Origin: an uncultured Bryobacterales bacterium
GTDB taxonomy: Bacteria; Acidobacteriota; Terriglobia; Bryobacterales; UBA6623
DNA length: 14,201 bases
Direction: 5' to 3'
NCBI GenBank assembly: GCA_946887065.1
Contig: CAMPKL010000028.1
Span: 1 to 14,201, forward strand
The notes below the pieces were generated by a model that made no database searches, had not been told where the DNA came from, and saw only the letters and a list, made by a program, of their open reading frames with translations. Within the stretch, counting starts at the first letter, position 1; each line of letters starts with the position of its first letter. The translations under genes and the position numbers were made by a program. Shown in pieces: positions 5,926 to 13,904 of this stretch.

Positions 5926-8577
5926 TCATGACGCGACAGCGGCCTCGGAGGCTGGCATGGGGGCCGTCTGCGGCATGAAGGTCAATTGATCCGAGGCCTG
6001 ATCATGATCGATCCGCACCGTTTGTCCGTCACGGATTTGCCCTTGCAAGAGCAACCGGCCGAGCCGTGTTTCGAGATGTTTTTGAATAGCTCGCTTCAAC
6101 GGGCGCGCTCCGTAAGAGGAGTCATATCCGACGCGAACCAAATACCGGCGTGCCTCCTGTGTTAATTCGATCTCAATGTGACGCTCAGCGAGTCTCGCTC
6201 GCACCTGTCGCAACTGAATATCGACAATTCGCATCAAGTGCTCTTCCGACAAGGCGTGGAAGACGATGACCTCGTCGACGCGGTTCAGGAACTCCGGCCG
6301 GAAGAACCGTCGGACCTCCTCTAATACGGTTTCCTTCATGCGCTCGTAGTCCGAGCCGTCGATCGCCCCGCTAGATTCTAGAATCCGTTGGCTGCCGATG
6401 TTGGACGTCATGACGATGATCGTGTTCTTGAAGTCCACGGTGCGTCCCTGGCCGTCGGTCAGACGGCCGTCGTCGAGAATCTGGAGCATGACGTTGAACA
6501 CATCGTGATGCGCCTTCTCGATCTCGTCGAACAAGATGACGCAGTAGGGCCGGCGACGCACAGCTTCGGTGATCTGGCCGCCTTCCTCAAATCCGACGTA
6601 TCCAGGGGGTGCTCCTATCAACCGTGCGACTGTGTGCTTTTCCTGGTACTCGGACATATCGATGCGGACCATGGCGCGCTCATCATCAAAAAGGAGCTCG
6701 GCGACGGCGCGCGCCAGTTCAGTTTTGCCGACGCCGGTCGGACCGAGAAAGATGAAGCTCCCGATGGGGCGATTGGGGTCCTTCACGCCGGATCGGGCGC
6801 GCACTACTGCTTCCGCAACCGCCTCTACGGCTTCGTTCTGTCCCACCACTCGCTTGTGAAGTTCGTCTTCGAGGTGAAGGAGCTTGTCGATTTCGCCTTC
6901 CAGCAGTTTCGATACCGGGATGCCGGTCCAGCGGCTCACAACCTGGGCGATGTCCTCTTCGTCTACTTCTTCCTTGATGAGAGGGGACACAGACTGCTTC
7001 TTGGCGAGACTCTCTGATTCGGAGTTGAGCTGATTCTCCAACTGCACCAGCTTGCCGTACCTGAGTTCGGCTGCCTTGTTGAGGTCGTACTCCCGCTCAG
7101 CTTTTTCTATCTCGATCTTGACCTGTTCGATTTGTTGACGAACCGCACGCAGGCGCTGCACGGCGCGTTTCTCGCTCTGCCATCTGGCTTTCAGGGCGTC
7201 TGAGTTCGCCTTCAGGTCGGCGAGTTCCTTTTCGAGCTTGGCCAGCCGATCTTTCGATGCCTTATCCTTTTCCTTTTTCAACGCTTCGCGTTCGATTTCT
7301 AGTTGCATCACCCGGCGCAGGGTCTCATCGAGCTCGGTCGGCATGGAGTCGATCTCGGTACGGAGCTTGGCAGCGGCCTCATCGACCAGATCGATGGCTT
7401 TGTCAGGCAGAAAGCGGTCGGGTATATAGCGGTTGGAGAGGATCGCGGCGGCCACGAGTGCGGAATCCTTGATTCGGACGCCATGGTGGACCTCGTAGCG
7501 GTCCTTCAGTCCACGCAGGATCGAGATTGTGTCCTCGACCGAAGGCTGGTCCACCATCACGGGCTGGAAGCGTCGTTCCAGGGCGGCGTCTTTCTCGATG
7601 TGCTTGCGGTATTCGGCCAGAGTGGTGGCGCCGATGCAATGCAACTCGCCGCGCGCCAGCATTGGTTTGAGCAGGTTTCCGGCGTCCATCGTTCCATCGC
7701 TCTTGCCGGCGCCGACCACGGTATGAAGCTCGTCAATGAACAGGTAGATACCGCCTTCCGACTCCTGGACTTCCTTCAGGACGGCTTTAAGGCGTTCTTC
7801 GAATTCACCACGGTATTTGGCGCCCGCGATCAGCGAGCCCATGTCGAGCGCGACAATCCGCTTGTCCGTCAAGCTCTCGGGCACGTCGCCACGGACGATC
7901 CTCTGCGCCAGACCTTCGACGATCGCCGTCTTGCCGACGCCAGGCTCGCCAATCAGGACAGGATTGTTCTTCGTGCGGCGGGACAGAACCTGGATCACGC
8001 GACGGACTTCATCGTCGCGACCGATGACCGGATCTAGCTTGCCCTGACGGGCGAGTTCCGTCAGGTCGCGTCCGTAACGTTCAAGCGACTGATAGGTGGT
8101 CTCCGGCGTCGGCGAACTAACGCGCTGGTTGCCGCGCACTTCGCGCAACGCTTGGTTAAACCGCTCCCGGGTAGCTCCCATTTCCGTGAGTAGCTTTCCC
8201 GCAGGACCCTTGTCGTCGGTCATTGAAAGCAGGACGTGCTCCACCGAAATGTACTCGTCCTTGAGCCTCCGGGCCTCGTCTTCGGCATCTACGAGAATCC
8301 GGTTCAGCCGCGCGGTGACGTGAACCTGGTCGGGCGGCGCCCCCGTCGGCCCCGCCACCCTCGGCATCCGATTGAGTTCTTCTTCCAGCCGCTGTTCCAG
8401 CCGATCCGTTGAGAAGACGGACTTGGCTAAGATCGCCTGGGCAAGTCCGCCCTCCTGCTCCAGAAGCGCCGCAAGCAGATGCTCTACATCTAGTTGCTGG
8501 TGACCGTTCCGAATGGCTTTCGATTGCGCGGAGCGCAATGCTTCCTGCATTTTCTCCGTGAGCCGGTTGGCATCCAT
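5926..8577 (-). CDS. clpB: ClpB protein disaggregase (Hsp100)
   Basis: An 883-residue AAA+ ATPase that, with DnaK/DnaJ/GrpE, pulls polypeptides out of aggregates as a hexamer in the cytoplasm. Order: Clp-N repeats (1-150); first AAA+ domain with Walker A GEPGVGKT (210-217), Walker B YLFIDE (278-283) and arginine-finger region ALERRF (332-337); long coiled-coil M domain (about 405-530), which is the mark of ClpB rather than ClpA/ClpC; second AAA+ domain with Walker A GPTGVGKT (612-619), Walker B ILFDE (681-685), sensor TSN (724-726), FLNRVDE (763-769) and sensor-2 GAR (823-825). No ClpP-binding loop is apparent, as expected for a non-proteolytic disaggregase. The start at 8577 is preferred over an ATG 132 bases upstream: GGAGG sits 6 bases before it and [14 protein letters not shown] is the usual N-terminus. 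Length is slightly above the usual ~860, mainly from an Ala/Pro-rich tail. Confidence 0.97.
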   Translation of the reverse strand: MDANRLTEKMQEALRSAQSKAIRNGHQQLDVEHLLAALLEQEGGLAQAILAKSVFSTDRLEQRLEEELNRMPRVAGPTGAPPDQVHVTARLNRILVDAEDEARRLKDEYISVEHVLLSMTDDKGPAGKLLTEMGATRERFNQALREVRGNQRVSSPTPETTYQSLERYGRDLTELARQGKLDPVIGRDDEVRRVIQVLSRRTKNNPVLIGEPGVGKTAIVEGLAQRIVRGDVPESLTDKRIVALDMGSLIAGAKYRGEFEERLKAVLKEVQESEGGIYLFIDELHTVVGAGKSDGTMDAGNLLKPMLARGELHCIGATTLAEYRKHIEKDAALERRFQPVMVDQPSVEDTISILRGLKDRYEVHHGVRIKDSALVAAAILSNRYIPDRFLPDKAIDLVDEAAAKLRTEIDSMPTELDETLRRVMQLEIEREALKKEKDKASKDRLAKLEKELADLKANSDALKARWQSEKRAVQRLRAVRQQIEQVKIEIEKAEREYDLNKAAELRYGKLVQLENQLNSESESLAKKQSVSPLIKEEVDEEDIAQVVSRWTGIPVSKLLEGEIDKLLHLEDELHKRVVGQNEAVEAVAEAVVRARSGVKDPNRPIGSFIFLGPTGVGKTELARAVAELLFDDERAMVRIDMSEYQEKHTVARLIGAPPGYVGFEEGGQITEAVRRRPYCVILFDEIEKAHHDVFNVMLQILDDGRLTDGQGRTVDFKNTIIVMTSNIGSQRILESSGAIDGSDYERMKETVLEEVRRFFRPEFLNRVDEVIVFHALSEEHLMRIVDIQLRQVRARLAERHIEIELTQEARRYLVRVGYDSSYGARPLKRAIQKHLETRLGRLLLQGQIRDGQTVRIDHDQASDQLTFMPQTAPMPASEAAVAS

Positions 8578-8761
8578 CACAGACCTCCAAGAAAACGGCG
8601 GCGTACCTCGCGAAGCAGCTTCCGCGCGGGCTCCAGCTGGGCTTCTCCCGAAAGGGAGGCAGGCAACCGGTTGTGCCTCGACTCGTCGCGTGCCGCGGAC
8701 CCTGCCCACTCGGCGTGCCGCCGCAGCTTCGCAGGGACCGCCAGTACTCAGGGGTGGCGGA
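8578..8761 (-). promoter_or_regulatory. hsp20-clpB intergenic leader with small hairpin
   Basis: A 184-base gap, unusually long inside an otherwise tight gene set. It contains a 5-bp stem with four-base loop at 8645-8658 (on the minus strand CTCCC-TTTC-GGGAG), too far from the clpB start to block its ribosome binding site. The gap may hold a separate clpB promoter or a processing site; I could not identify -35/-10 boxes. Confidence 0.3.
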
Positions 8762-9229
8762 TCACGCCACCTTAACTTCCACAGCCTTAGGTTTCGGCTT
8801 TTCCGACTTCGCCAAATGGATCAGCAAAAGACCGTCTTTGAACTCGGCCTTCACATTGTCTCCGTCGACGTCTTCAGGGAGGGTAAAGGAGCGCACAAAG
8901 CTTCCATACGCGCGTTCGACGCGGTGGAAGCGTATGTCCTTCTCTTCTTTTTCTATCTTGCGCTCGCCCTGAATTGTCAGTACGCCTTCCTGCACGGTGA
9001 CTCTGACGTCCTTCTTGTTGACTTCCGGAATCTCGGCTTTGATGACGTATTCCCGGTCATCCTCCGTGATGTCGACCGCGGGCATCCAGTCCGCGACCGT
9101 CATCGACTCACGGCCATTCTCGCGCCGCGCCGGGAGCCGGCCGAAGACGCGATTGAACCGCTCCCCGATCTCTTCCATTTCTTTGACTGGGTCCCAACGG
9201 ACCGGATCCCATCGAAGTAGTGCACCCAT
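8762..9229 (-). CDS. Small heat-shock protein, Hsp20/alpha-crystallin family
   Basis: A 155-residue ATP-independent holdase that binds unfolding proteins and passes them to DnaK/ClpB. The alpha-crystallin domain spans about 50-140: [20 protein letters not shown] opens it, GVLTIQGER (82-90) and [15 protein letters not shown] (108-122) are hallmark strands, and [14 protein letters not shown] is the end of the domain. The C-terminal VEVKVA offers the V-x-V (IxI-type) motif used in oligomer assembly. The start at 9229 is set by AAGGAGG 7 bases before the ATG; an in-frame extension upstream to 9322 has no family character. Residues 6-15 are a tandem duplication, [10 protein letters not shown], with synonymous differences between copies. 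It lies between the BON-protein gene and clpB, the expected functional partner. Subcellular site: cytoplasm. Confidence 0.95.
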   Translation of the reverse strand: MGALLRWDPVRWDPVKEMEEIGERFNRVFGRLPARRENGRESMTVADWMPAVDITEDDREYVIKAEIPEVNKKDVRVTVQEGVLTIQGERKIEKEEKDIRFHRVERAYGSFVRSFTLPEDVDGDNVKAEFKDGLLLIHLAKSEKPKPKAVEVKVA

Positions 9230-9325
9230 CGTATTTCCTCCTTTAGTGTGTTGGTATGAGCAGCTTGTTTGAAGGGCGCGCCCGTTGCCCGCCTGAGAAC
9301 TGGTTGTCGTTGTGCCTGGCATGGC
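9230..9325 (-). promoter_or_regulatory. Leader between the BON gene and hsp20
   Basis: A 96-base gap. On the minus strand it ends in AAGGAGGAAATACG before the hsp20 ATG, a near-perfect ribosome binding site. At 9274-9283 is a 10-base palindrome GGGCGCGCCC. I looked for a FourU or ROSE-type RNA thermometer pairing with the binding site and saw no convincing one. Confidence 0.35.
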
Positions 9326-9871
9326 CTACTCTTTCTCGACGCGAAGATTATTCGTCACCGAGAACACGCCGCTGACTCCGTTGGCCTGGATGCCCGCGAG
9401 GTTCTTGTCTGCTTCGCTCGCGACAACTCCCTCCAACGTCACGTGGCCGTTCTTGACGATGATGTGAATTGGTGGGACTGCCCGCAATGCGTACCGGTCC
9501 AGTCCGGTGTGCCCATAGATGGCCCGGTACGTCGCTAGTCGTATGCGGTCGTCGTTGGGTGAAACCGGCAGCACCTCGATCTGATTGTCGACTGTCTGCA
9601 CCCCTTCGACCCGCATCACGGCCCGCTCAGCGTCCGCTTTCAAAGTGGGCCGCGTTACCTGCCCCATCAGAGTGACGTTCGAGCCTTCCGCCTTGAACAT
9701 TAAGTTGTCAAACACCCCGTAGAACGGCAGCATTACCAGCTCATGGCGAATTTGCCGTTCCAACCTGGATTGGTCGTTTTCGGACGCTGGTGGAGCCGCC
9801 TGTAACCATGCGGCTGTAACCATGGAAAGGAGCAGGATGGATGCACACGTCTTCGGCATATGATTCTTCAT
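9326..9871 (-). CDS. Periplasmic protein with two BON domains (OsmY-like)
   Basis: A 181-residue protein. Residues 1-25 form a signal peptide (MKNHMPKT, then hydrophobic CASILLLSMVTAAWLQA). BON domain 1 covers about 35-103 (IRHELVMLPFYGVFDNLMFK, GSNVTLMGQVTRPTLK, VEGVQTVDNQIEVLP), and BON domain 2 about 108-178 (RLATYRAIYG, IHIIVKNGHVTLEGVV, VSGVFSVTNNLRV). BON domains bind phospholipid or membrane surfaces; OsmY and DolP are double-BON proteins that protect the envelope under osmotic or folding stress. The ATG at 9871 is preceded by a GGGAG sequence about 11 bases upstream; a second ATG at 9859 would leave a shorter but workable signal peptide. It is the first gene of the minus-strand set BON-hsp20-clpB and faces the M50 protease gene across a 434-base control region. 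No lipobox is clear: the only early Cys (C9) precedes the hydrophobic core. Confidence 0.88.
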   Translation of the reverse strand: MKNHMPKTCASILLLSMVTAAWLQAAPPASENDQSRLERQIRHELVMLPFYGVFDNLMFKAEGSNVTLMGQVTRPTLKADAERAVMRVEGVQTVDNQIEVLPVSPNDDRIRLATYRAIYGHTGLDRYALRAVPPIHIIVKNGHVTLEGVVASEADKNLAGIQANGVSGVFSVTNNLRVEKE

Positions 9872-9888
9872 ATCTTTCTACTCTCCCG

Positions 9889-9903
9889 ACTGTTCCAAAC
9901 AGT
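9889..9903. repeat. Palindrome ACTGTT-CCA-AACAGT upstream of the BON gene
   Basis: Perfect 6-base arms with a 3-base spacer, 18 bases before the BON-protein start codon and overlapping its leader. The position suits a repressor operator or a 5' hairpin in the mRNA. Confidence 0.45.
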
Positions 9904-10250
9904 AAATGCCTCGCCTCGGCGAAACAGACTTCGCTCCGGGGCAAAAGAAGCCCATGCAGACAATCGAGCCTCTGCAGGTTTGGCGCCACCTGAACGGACG
10001 GCTGCAGAAGTTGATTCCTTCCCTGTTTTGAAGGGGAAAATATGGCCGGCAAATCCTGCGAGGCGGCGGGGTCGTCGACCAGTCGACAGAGCCCGTCTAC
10101 GCGTAGAATGCCGCCGAAACCGAAAAGCCTAACGGGTGCGGATTAGTCGCGGAGACTTATTGGTACTTGGTTTGCTAGTGGAGTTTCGCAACGTTTGGTT
10201 CATGTATAAATCCGCTATGGGCGTACCTTTGATGATCTCCTTCCAGCCGT

Positions 10251-10262
10251 TCTCCGCGGAGA
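10251..10262. repeat. Palindrome TCTCCGCGGAGA upstream of the M50 protease gene
   Basis: A perfect 12-base palindrome 43 bases before the protease start codon. Half of it, CGCGGAGA, recurs about 100 bases upstream. It is a candidate operator in the plus-strand leader. Confidence 0.4.
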
Positions 10263-10305
10263 GTCAACAACGTCGACAGCCAACACAGCAAGCGAGGGGA
10301 AGAAT

Positions 10306-11424
10306 ATGAGTTGGTCAGTGAAGATCGGTCGTATCGCCGGGACAGAAATCCGGATTCACATTACATTCCTGCTATTCCTGGCATGGATTGGCTTCGCATA
10401 CTACCGCGCGGGTGGTGCAGAGGCGGCGGTCTTCGGGTTATTATTCATCCTGCTCTTGTTCCTTTGCGTGCTGCTGCACGAGTTGGGCCACGCGCTGATG
10501 GCCAAAAGGTTCGGAATTCCGACCCCGGATATTACGTTGCTCCCGATCGGAGGCGTCGCTCGCTTACAGCGTATGCCGGATAAGCCGGCGCAGGAGATTG
10601 CAGTGGCGTTGGCTGGGCCGGCGGTCAACGTCGTGATCGCCTTCTTCCTCATCCTTTGGGCCGGGAGCCCTTTAAGCCTGTCGCAACTGCTGATTTTGGA
10701 GGGCGCCGAGAACAACGTCGCCACCAGGCTTGCGAGCGTGAACATTCTGCTCGTTCTGTTCAACCTGATCCCCGCATTCCCGATGGACGGAGGGCGGGTC
10801 CTGCGCGCACTACTAGCAACAAAGCTGTCTTACGGGCGGGCAACGAGAATCGCCGCAGTCATCGGGCAGGGGTTCGCATTTCTTTTCGGCTTCCTCGGTC
10901 TGTTCAGCAATCCGATGCTGATCTTTATCGCTTTGTTTCTCTATCTGGCAGCGTCGCAAGAAGCCGCTCTCGCCAGCCTGAAAGATCTTTCGGGATGGGT
11001 GTCGGTTTCCGACGCAATGCTGACCAAGTTCATCACGCTGGACGCCAGCTCCACGGTCGGCGATGCCGTAGATGCGCTGTTGCGCACGGCTCAACATGAA
11101 TTCCCCGTGGTCGACCGAGCCGGCCTTGTGTACGGTGTGCTGACGCGGGATGACATGATCCGAGCCCTGCACCGGGGCGGTCCCGACCTGGCGGTCGTGG
11201 ACGTCATGCGCCGCGATATCCCACTGGTTCGCCAGGACGCCAGCTTCGATGACGCGTTTCGCCTTATGCAAGGCTGCGACTGCCCGGCGCTTCCGGTCGT
11301 CGACGCCCGGGGCCGGCTGGTGGGCATGATGACATTGGAAAACGTCGGCGAACTGATGATGATTCATTCCGTGGCCGCCAAGCGAGCGCGCCCCACATTG
11401 CGCACACAGATGGCCTCGAACTGA
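10306..11424 (+). CDS. Site-2 (M50) intramembrane metalloprotease with two CBS domains
   Basis: A 372-residue protein. The membrane part (1-230) has about six hydrophobic segments; HELGH (58-62) gives two zinc-binding histidines and the catalytic Glu59, and NLIPAFPMDGGR (153-164) supplies the third ligand, Asp161. The C-terminal half carries a CBS pair (about 236-290 and 297-352), which in this S2P subgroup senses adenine nucleotides. Like SpoIVFB-type proteases it should cut membrane-bound substrates such as anti-sigma factors or other regulators. GAGGGGA lies 5 bases before the ATG. It is the only plus-strand gene in the stress cluster, divergent from BON-hsp20-clpB and convergent with the Kef gene 72 bases downstream. 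No PDZ domain is present, so it is not RseP-like. Its substrate is unknown; no anti-sigma gene is visible here. Confidence 0.93.
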   Translation: MSWSVKIGRIAGTEIRIHITFLLFLAWIGFAYYRAGGAEAAVFGLLFILLLFLCVLLHELGHALMAKRFGIPTPDITLLPIGGVARLQRMPDKPAQEIAVALAGPAVNVVIAFFLILWAGSPLSLSQLLILEGAENNVATRLASVNILLVLFNLIPAFPMDGGRVLRALLATKLSYGRATRIAAVIGQGFAFLFGFLGLFSNPMLIFIALFLYLAASQEAALASLKDLSGWVSVSDAMLTKFITLDASSTVGDAVDALLRTAQHEFPVVDRAGLVYGVLTRDDMIRALHRGGPDLAVVDVMRRDIPLVRQDASFDDAFRLMQGCDCPALPVVDARGRLVGMMTLENVGELMMIHSVAAKRARPTLRTQMASN

Positions 11425-11496
11425 GCTCAGCGGGGGTTGCACAGCCGCCACACCGGCGAATGCGCATCACTGAAGCGCCAGCGACCTTTCAGGACG

Positions 11497-12702
11497 TCAG
11501 AGTTTTGCCTCTTGGTCGCTCGTCCCGAGGGAGCGACGATTCCGTCTGCCAATGCGGCGCGCAAGCCACTCCTTCCGCTCGATCACTAACGGCGCCAGGC
11601 CCATCGAGAGGGTGACCGCTACGAGAGCCGGCTGACCGACGGCTTGAGCGATGAGCCCTGTACTCAACGAAAGCGTCAACAGAAGTAGGCCGAACTCGCC
11701 GCCCTGGGCCAAGCAGGCGCCTGCTTGGGCTGCGACCTGGGAAGGCCACCCGAGCGACCGGATAAGTCCAGCGATGAGGACGCCCTTGCCGACAAGAAGC
11801 ACTAGCCAGACCAAGACTATCTCCGGTTGGCTGGCCACAACCGAAACATCCAGTTCCATGCCGACAGTGACGAAGAACAGGCCTACAAGCAGGTCGCGAA
11901 ATGGCCGGAGGTCGTGTTCCACTTGATGCCGCAAGTCGGTTTCACCAATAATCATGCCGGCAAGGAACGCGCCGATGGGTGGAGAAAGGCCCAGCCGGTA
12001 GGTCGCGAAGGCCGTGCCCAAGGCGAGCGCCAGGACACTCAGCAGCATCGGTTCGTTGGACCGGAGCTGTGCCACCGTGGCCAGTACGCGCCGAAAAAGG
12101 AAGTGCGCCACCATCGCTACGAAAGCAAAGGCCACGGCCGCAACCAAGAGTTGCCAAACGATCCCAGGCGCGTCCGGCAGCCGGCCAGCCCTCCAGGTGT
12201 CGACCAGAACGAGGAACGGCAGGGCGGCCAGATCCTGAAACAACAGAACGCCGACGGTAAGGCGCGCGTGGGGCGCCGCGAGTTCATTCTGATCAGCGAG
12301 CTGTTTGACAACGACCGCCGTGGAGGAGAAGGCCGCCACGCCACTCAGAATGATCGCGGACCGGACGTCGAAGCCGAATAGCATCGCGCCGAGGAAGAAA
12401 ACGAATGCGGTCAAAGCGACCTGCAGCCCACCGACGCCGAAGACGATCCGCCGGGCAGCGATCATCTTGGAAAGCGAGAACTCGAGACCGATCATGAACA
12501 GCAGAAAAATAATGCCAAGCTCGGCCAGGAAGCGCACCCCCTCGCTGGCGGTAAGGATGCGCAGGCCATGGGGGCCAACGATGAGTCCGGCAATGAGATA
12601 CCCCAGCAGCGCCGGCAGATTCAGGCGGACAAATACCACGACGGCGACAGCGCACACCGCGACGATAAGGAGGCTTTCCCGAAACAGGTCGTCCGGCATC
12701 AT
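11497..12702 (-). CDS. Kef-type cation:proton antiporter (CPA2), membrane domain only
   Basis: A 401-residue polytopic membrane protein with about 11-13 hydrophobic segments. Family marks: GLEFSLSKM (72-80), AFSSTAVVVKQL (124-135), FQDLAALP with the likely transport Asp157 (155-162), LVGLFFVTVGMELD (272-285), Lys306 in VGKGV, and CLAQGGEFGLLLL (330-342), the KefB/KefC-style signature. It ends in a basic tail about 20 residues after the last hydrophobic stretch and lacks the cytosolic RCK/TrkA-N domain that makes full KefB/KefC about 600 residues. It probably exchanges K+ or Na+ for protons during stress. The ATGATG start has no clear ribosome binding site; the first ATG is used. It follows the dnaJ gene by 58 bases in the same direction and is convergent with the M50 protease gene. 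Confidence 0.92.
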   Translation of the reverse strand: MMPDDLFRESLLIVAVCAVAVVVFVRLNLPALLGYLIAGLIVGPHGLRILTASEGVRFLAELGIIFLLFMIGLEFSLSKMIAARRIVFGVGGLQVALTAFVFFLGAMLFGFDVRSAIILSGVAAFSSTAVVVKQLADQNELAAPHARLTVGVLLFQDLAALPFLVLVDTWRAGRLPDAPGIVWQLLVAAVAFAFVAMVAHFLFRRVLATVAQLRSNEPMLLSVLALALGTAFATYRLGLSPPIGAFLAGMIIGETDLRHQVEHDLRPFRDLLVGLFFVTVGMELDVSVVASQPEIVLVWLVLLVGKGVLIAGLIRSLGWPSQVAAQAGACLAQGGEFGLLLLTLSLSTGLIAQAVGQPALVAVTLSMGLAPLVIERKEWLARRIGRRNRRSLGTSDQEAKL

Positions 12703-12760
12703 TGGAAATTCGTTTTGAGCTCACAACGCCAACATCGGCGCCAGGTCGCTGGACCCGGCT

Positions 12761-13780
12761 CTAGCCAACCGCCGCAAGCCATTCCCTGGGGTTGAACCTG
12801 GATTCGGTCGCAAGCTCCTTGAAGAGATCTTTCTCTTTTGAGGTCATCTTCGTTGGGACAACAATCTTGATTCTTACGTACAGGTCGCCGCGGCCGCCGC
12901 CACGCTTTTGGAGTCCCTGCCCCCGCAACCGCAGCCTCCTGCCGCCTTGCGTGCCGGCCGGAATCGTCAGCACCACAGGTTGCTCCAGCGTCGGCACGGT
13001 GACTTCTGCACCCAGCGCGGCCTCCCATGGAGCAACCGGCAGTTCGATCTCAATGTCATCACTGCCAACTCTTTCGAATAGACGGTGCGGCTCTAATCGC
13101 ACATGGAGCAGAAGATCGCCCGCGGGCGCTCCCTGAGAGCCAAGCTCGCCTTGCCCCGCAAGCCGGATCACGGAGCCGTCTCGAACTCCCGCCGGGATCG
13201 TCACGTCTAGGGATTTGGGTCGCCGGACAATGCCCGCGCCGCGACACGTCGGGCAGGTCTTGCCGTCCTTCGACCCGTTCCCCTGGCAATCCGGACAAGG
13301 CTCGGCAGCTTGAAGCGTTATTTTTCGCGCCGTGCCGCGATGAGCCTCTTCGAGCGACAAGTGGATCTCGGCCTCGACATCGGAACCCCTCATCCGGAAA
13401 CCGGATCCGAAGCGCGACGAGCCGCCGCCCCCGAACAGGCTCTCGAAAAAGTCGCTAAACCCGTTGGAGCCGGCGCCAAAAAAATCATTGAAACCCCGAA
13501 AGTCGCCGCGTGGTTCTTGCCAGTCAGGCGGCGGGGTAAAGTCGGCTCCCGCCTTCCAGTTTTGTCCAAGGCGGTCATAGCGGCTCCGTTTGTCCGCGTC
13601 GGACAGAACCTCGTACGCTTCGTTGATCTCTTTGAATTTTTCTTCGGCTGACTTGTCGTTCGGTACTACGTCGGGGTGATTCTCGCGGGCGAGTTTGCGG
13701 TAGGCCTTCCGGATCTCGTCCGTCGTGGCTGCCCTGGGAACTCCAAGAACCTCGTAGTAGTCCTTAAACTTCACTGCCAT
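12761..13780 (-). CDS. dnaJ: DnaJ/CbpA-type J-domain co-chaperone with reduced zinc region
   Basis: A 339-residue Hsp40. The J domain is at 5-72 with HPD at 35-37, which stimulates DnaK ATPase. A Gly/Phe-rich linker follows (about 85-130). A short zinc region has only two CxxC motifs, CPDCQGNG (C162, C165) and CPTCRGAG (C176, C179), where classic DnaJ has four. Two C-terminal substrate-binding beta domains (about 185-310) include [21 protein letters not shown] and [19 protein letters not shown] patterns. It thus stands between type I DnaJ (about 375 residues) and zinc-free CbpA (about 305). The ATG is preceded by GGGAGGA with a 5-base spacer. It lies 124 bases after grpE and 58 before the Kef gene, all on the same strand. 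A CbpM/HspR-like modulator is encoded in the same island. Confidence 0.94.
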   Translation of the reverse strand: MAVKFKDYYEVLGVPRAATTDEIRKAYRKLARENHPDVVPNDKSAEEKFKEINEAYEVLSDADKRSRYDRLGQNWKAGADFTPPPDWQEPRGDFRGFNDFFGAGSNGFSDFFESLFGGGGSSRFGSGFRMRGSDVEAEIHLSLEEAHRGTARKITLQAAEPCPDCQGNGSKDGKTCPTCRGAGIVRRPKSLDVTIPAGVRDGSVIRLAGQGELGSQGAPAGDLLLHVRLEPHRLFERVGSDDIEIELPVAPWEAALGAEVTVPTLEQPVVLTIPAGTQGGRRLRLRGQGLQKRGGGRGDLYVRIKIVVPTKMTSKEKDLFKELATESRFNPREWLAAVG

Positions 13781-13904
13781 CGCTGTCCTCCCGAACGGCG
13801 GTCACGCGCCAGCGGGAGGCGGTGGCAGGCCATCCTCCGGGAGCTATTCTGGGCGGAATTGCGGCCCATCGCACATAACCGATTCACGGGGCGCCATCTC
13901 AAAT

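Larger units (their letters stand above)
9872..10305. promoter_or_regulatory. Divergent control region between BON-hsp20-clpB and the M50 protease gene
   Basis: 434 bases without a gene, between start codons facing away from each other, so promoters for both sides must lie here. Visible elements: ACTGTT-CCA-AACAGT (9889-9903) and TCGCC-TC-GGCGA (9911-9922) near the BON gene; GTCGAC-CA-GTCGAC (10074-10087); the word CGCGGAGA twice (10148-10155, 10255-10262), the second inside the 12-base palindrome TCTCCGCGGAGA (10251-10262). TATAAA at 10205-10210 is a possible plus-strand -10 box without a good -35. I found no CIRCE (TTAGCACTC-N9-GAGTGCTAA) and no HAIR (CTTGAGT-N7-ACTCAAG) element. Confidence 0.6.

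Noticed and set aside
6388..8037. Long plus-strand open frames of 209 and 244 codons opposite clpB
   Set aside because: They are antisense shadows of a clearly real, highly conserved gene; no ribosome binding site or family pattern supports them.
8513..9220. Plus-strand open frame of 235 codons
   Set aside because: It is antisense to the clpB start and the whole hsp20 gene and shows no recognisable protein pattern.
9230..9325. RNA thermometer upstream of hsp20
   Set aside because: I could not pair the AAGGAGG site with a ROSE- or FourU-like complementary segment; the GGGCGCGCCC palindrome alone does not mask it.
11643..11667. HAIR-like inverted repeat (CTTGAG ... ACTCAA), the HspR operator type
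   Set aside because: The spacer is several bases longer than the HAIR consensus and the site lies inside the Kef coding sequence, far from any promoter of the chaperone genes.
11827..12381. Plus-strand open frame of 184 codons
   Set aside because: Antisense to the Kef antiporter gene; polar, repeat-like composition as expected of the reverse of membrane-protein codons.
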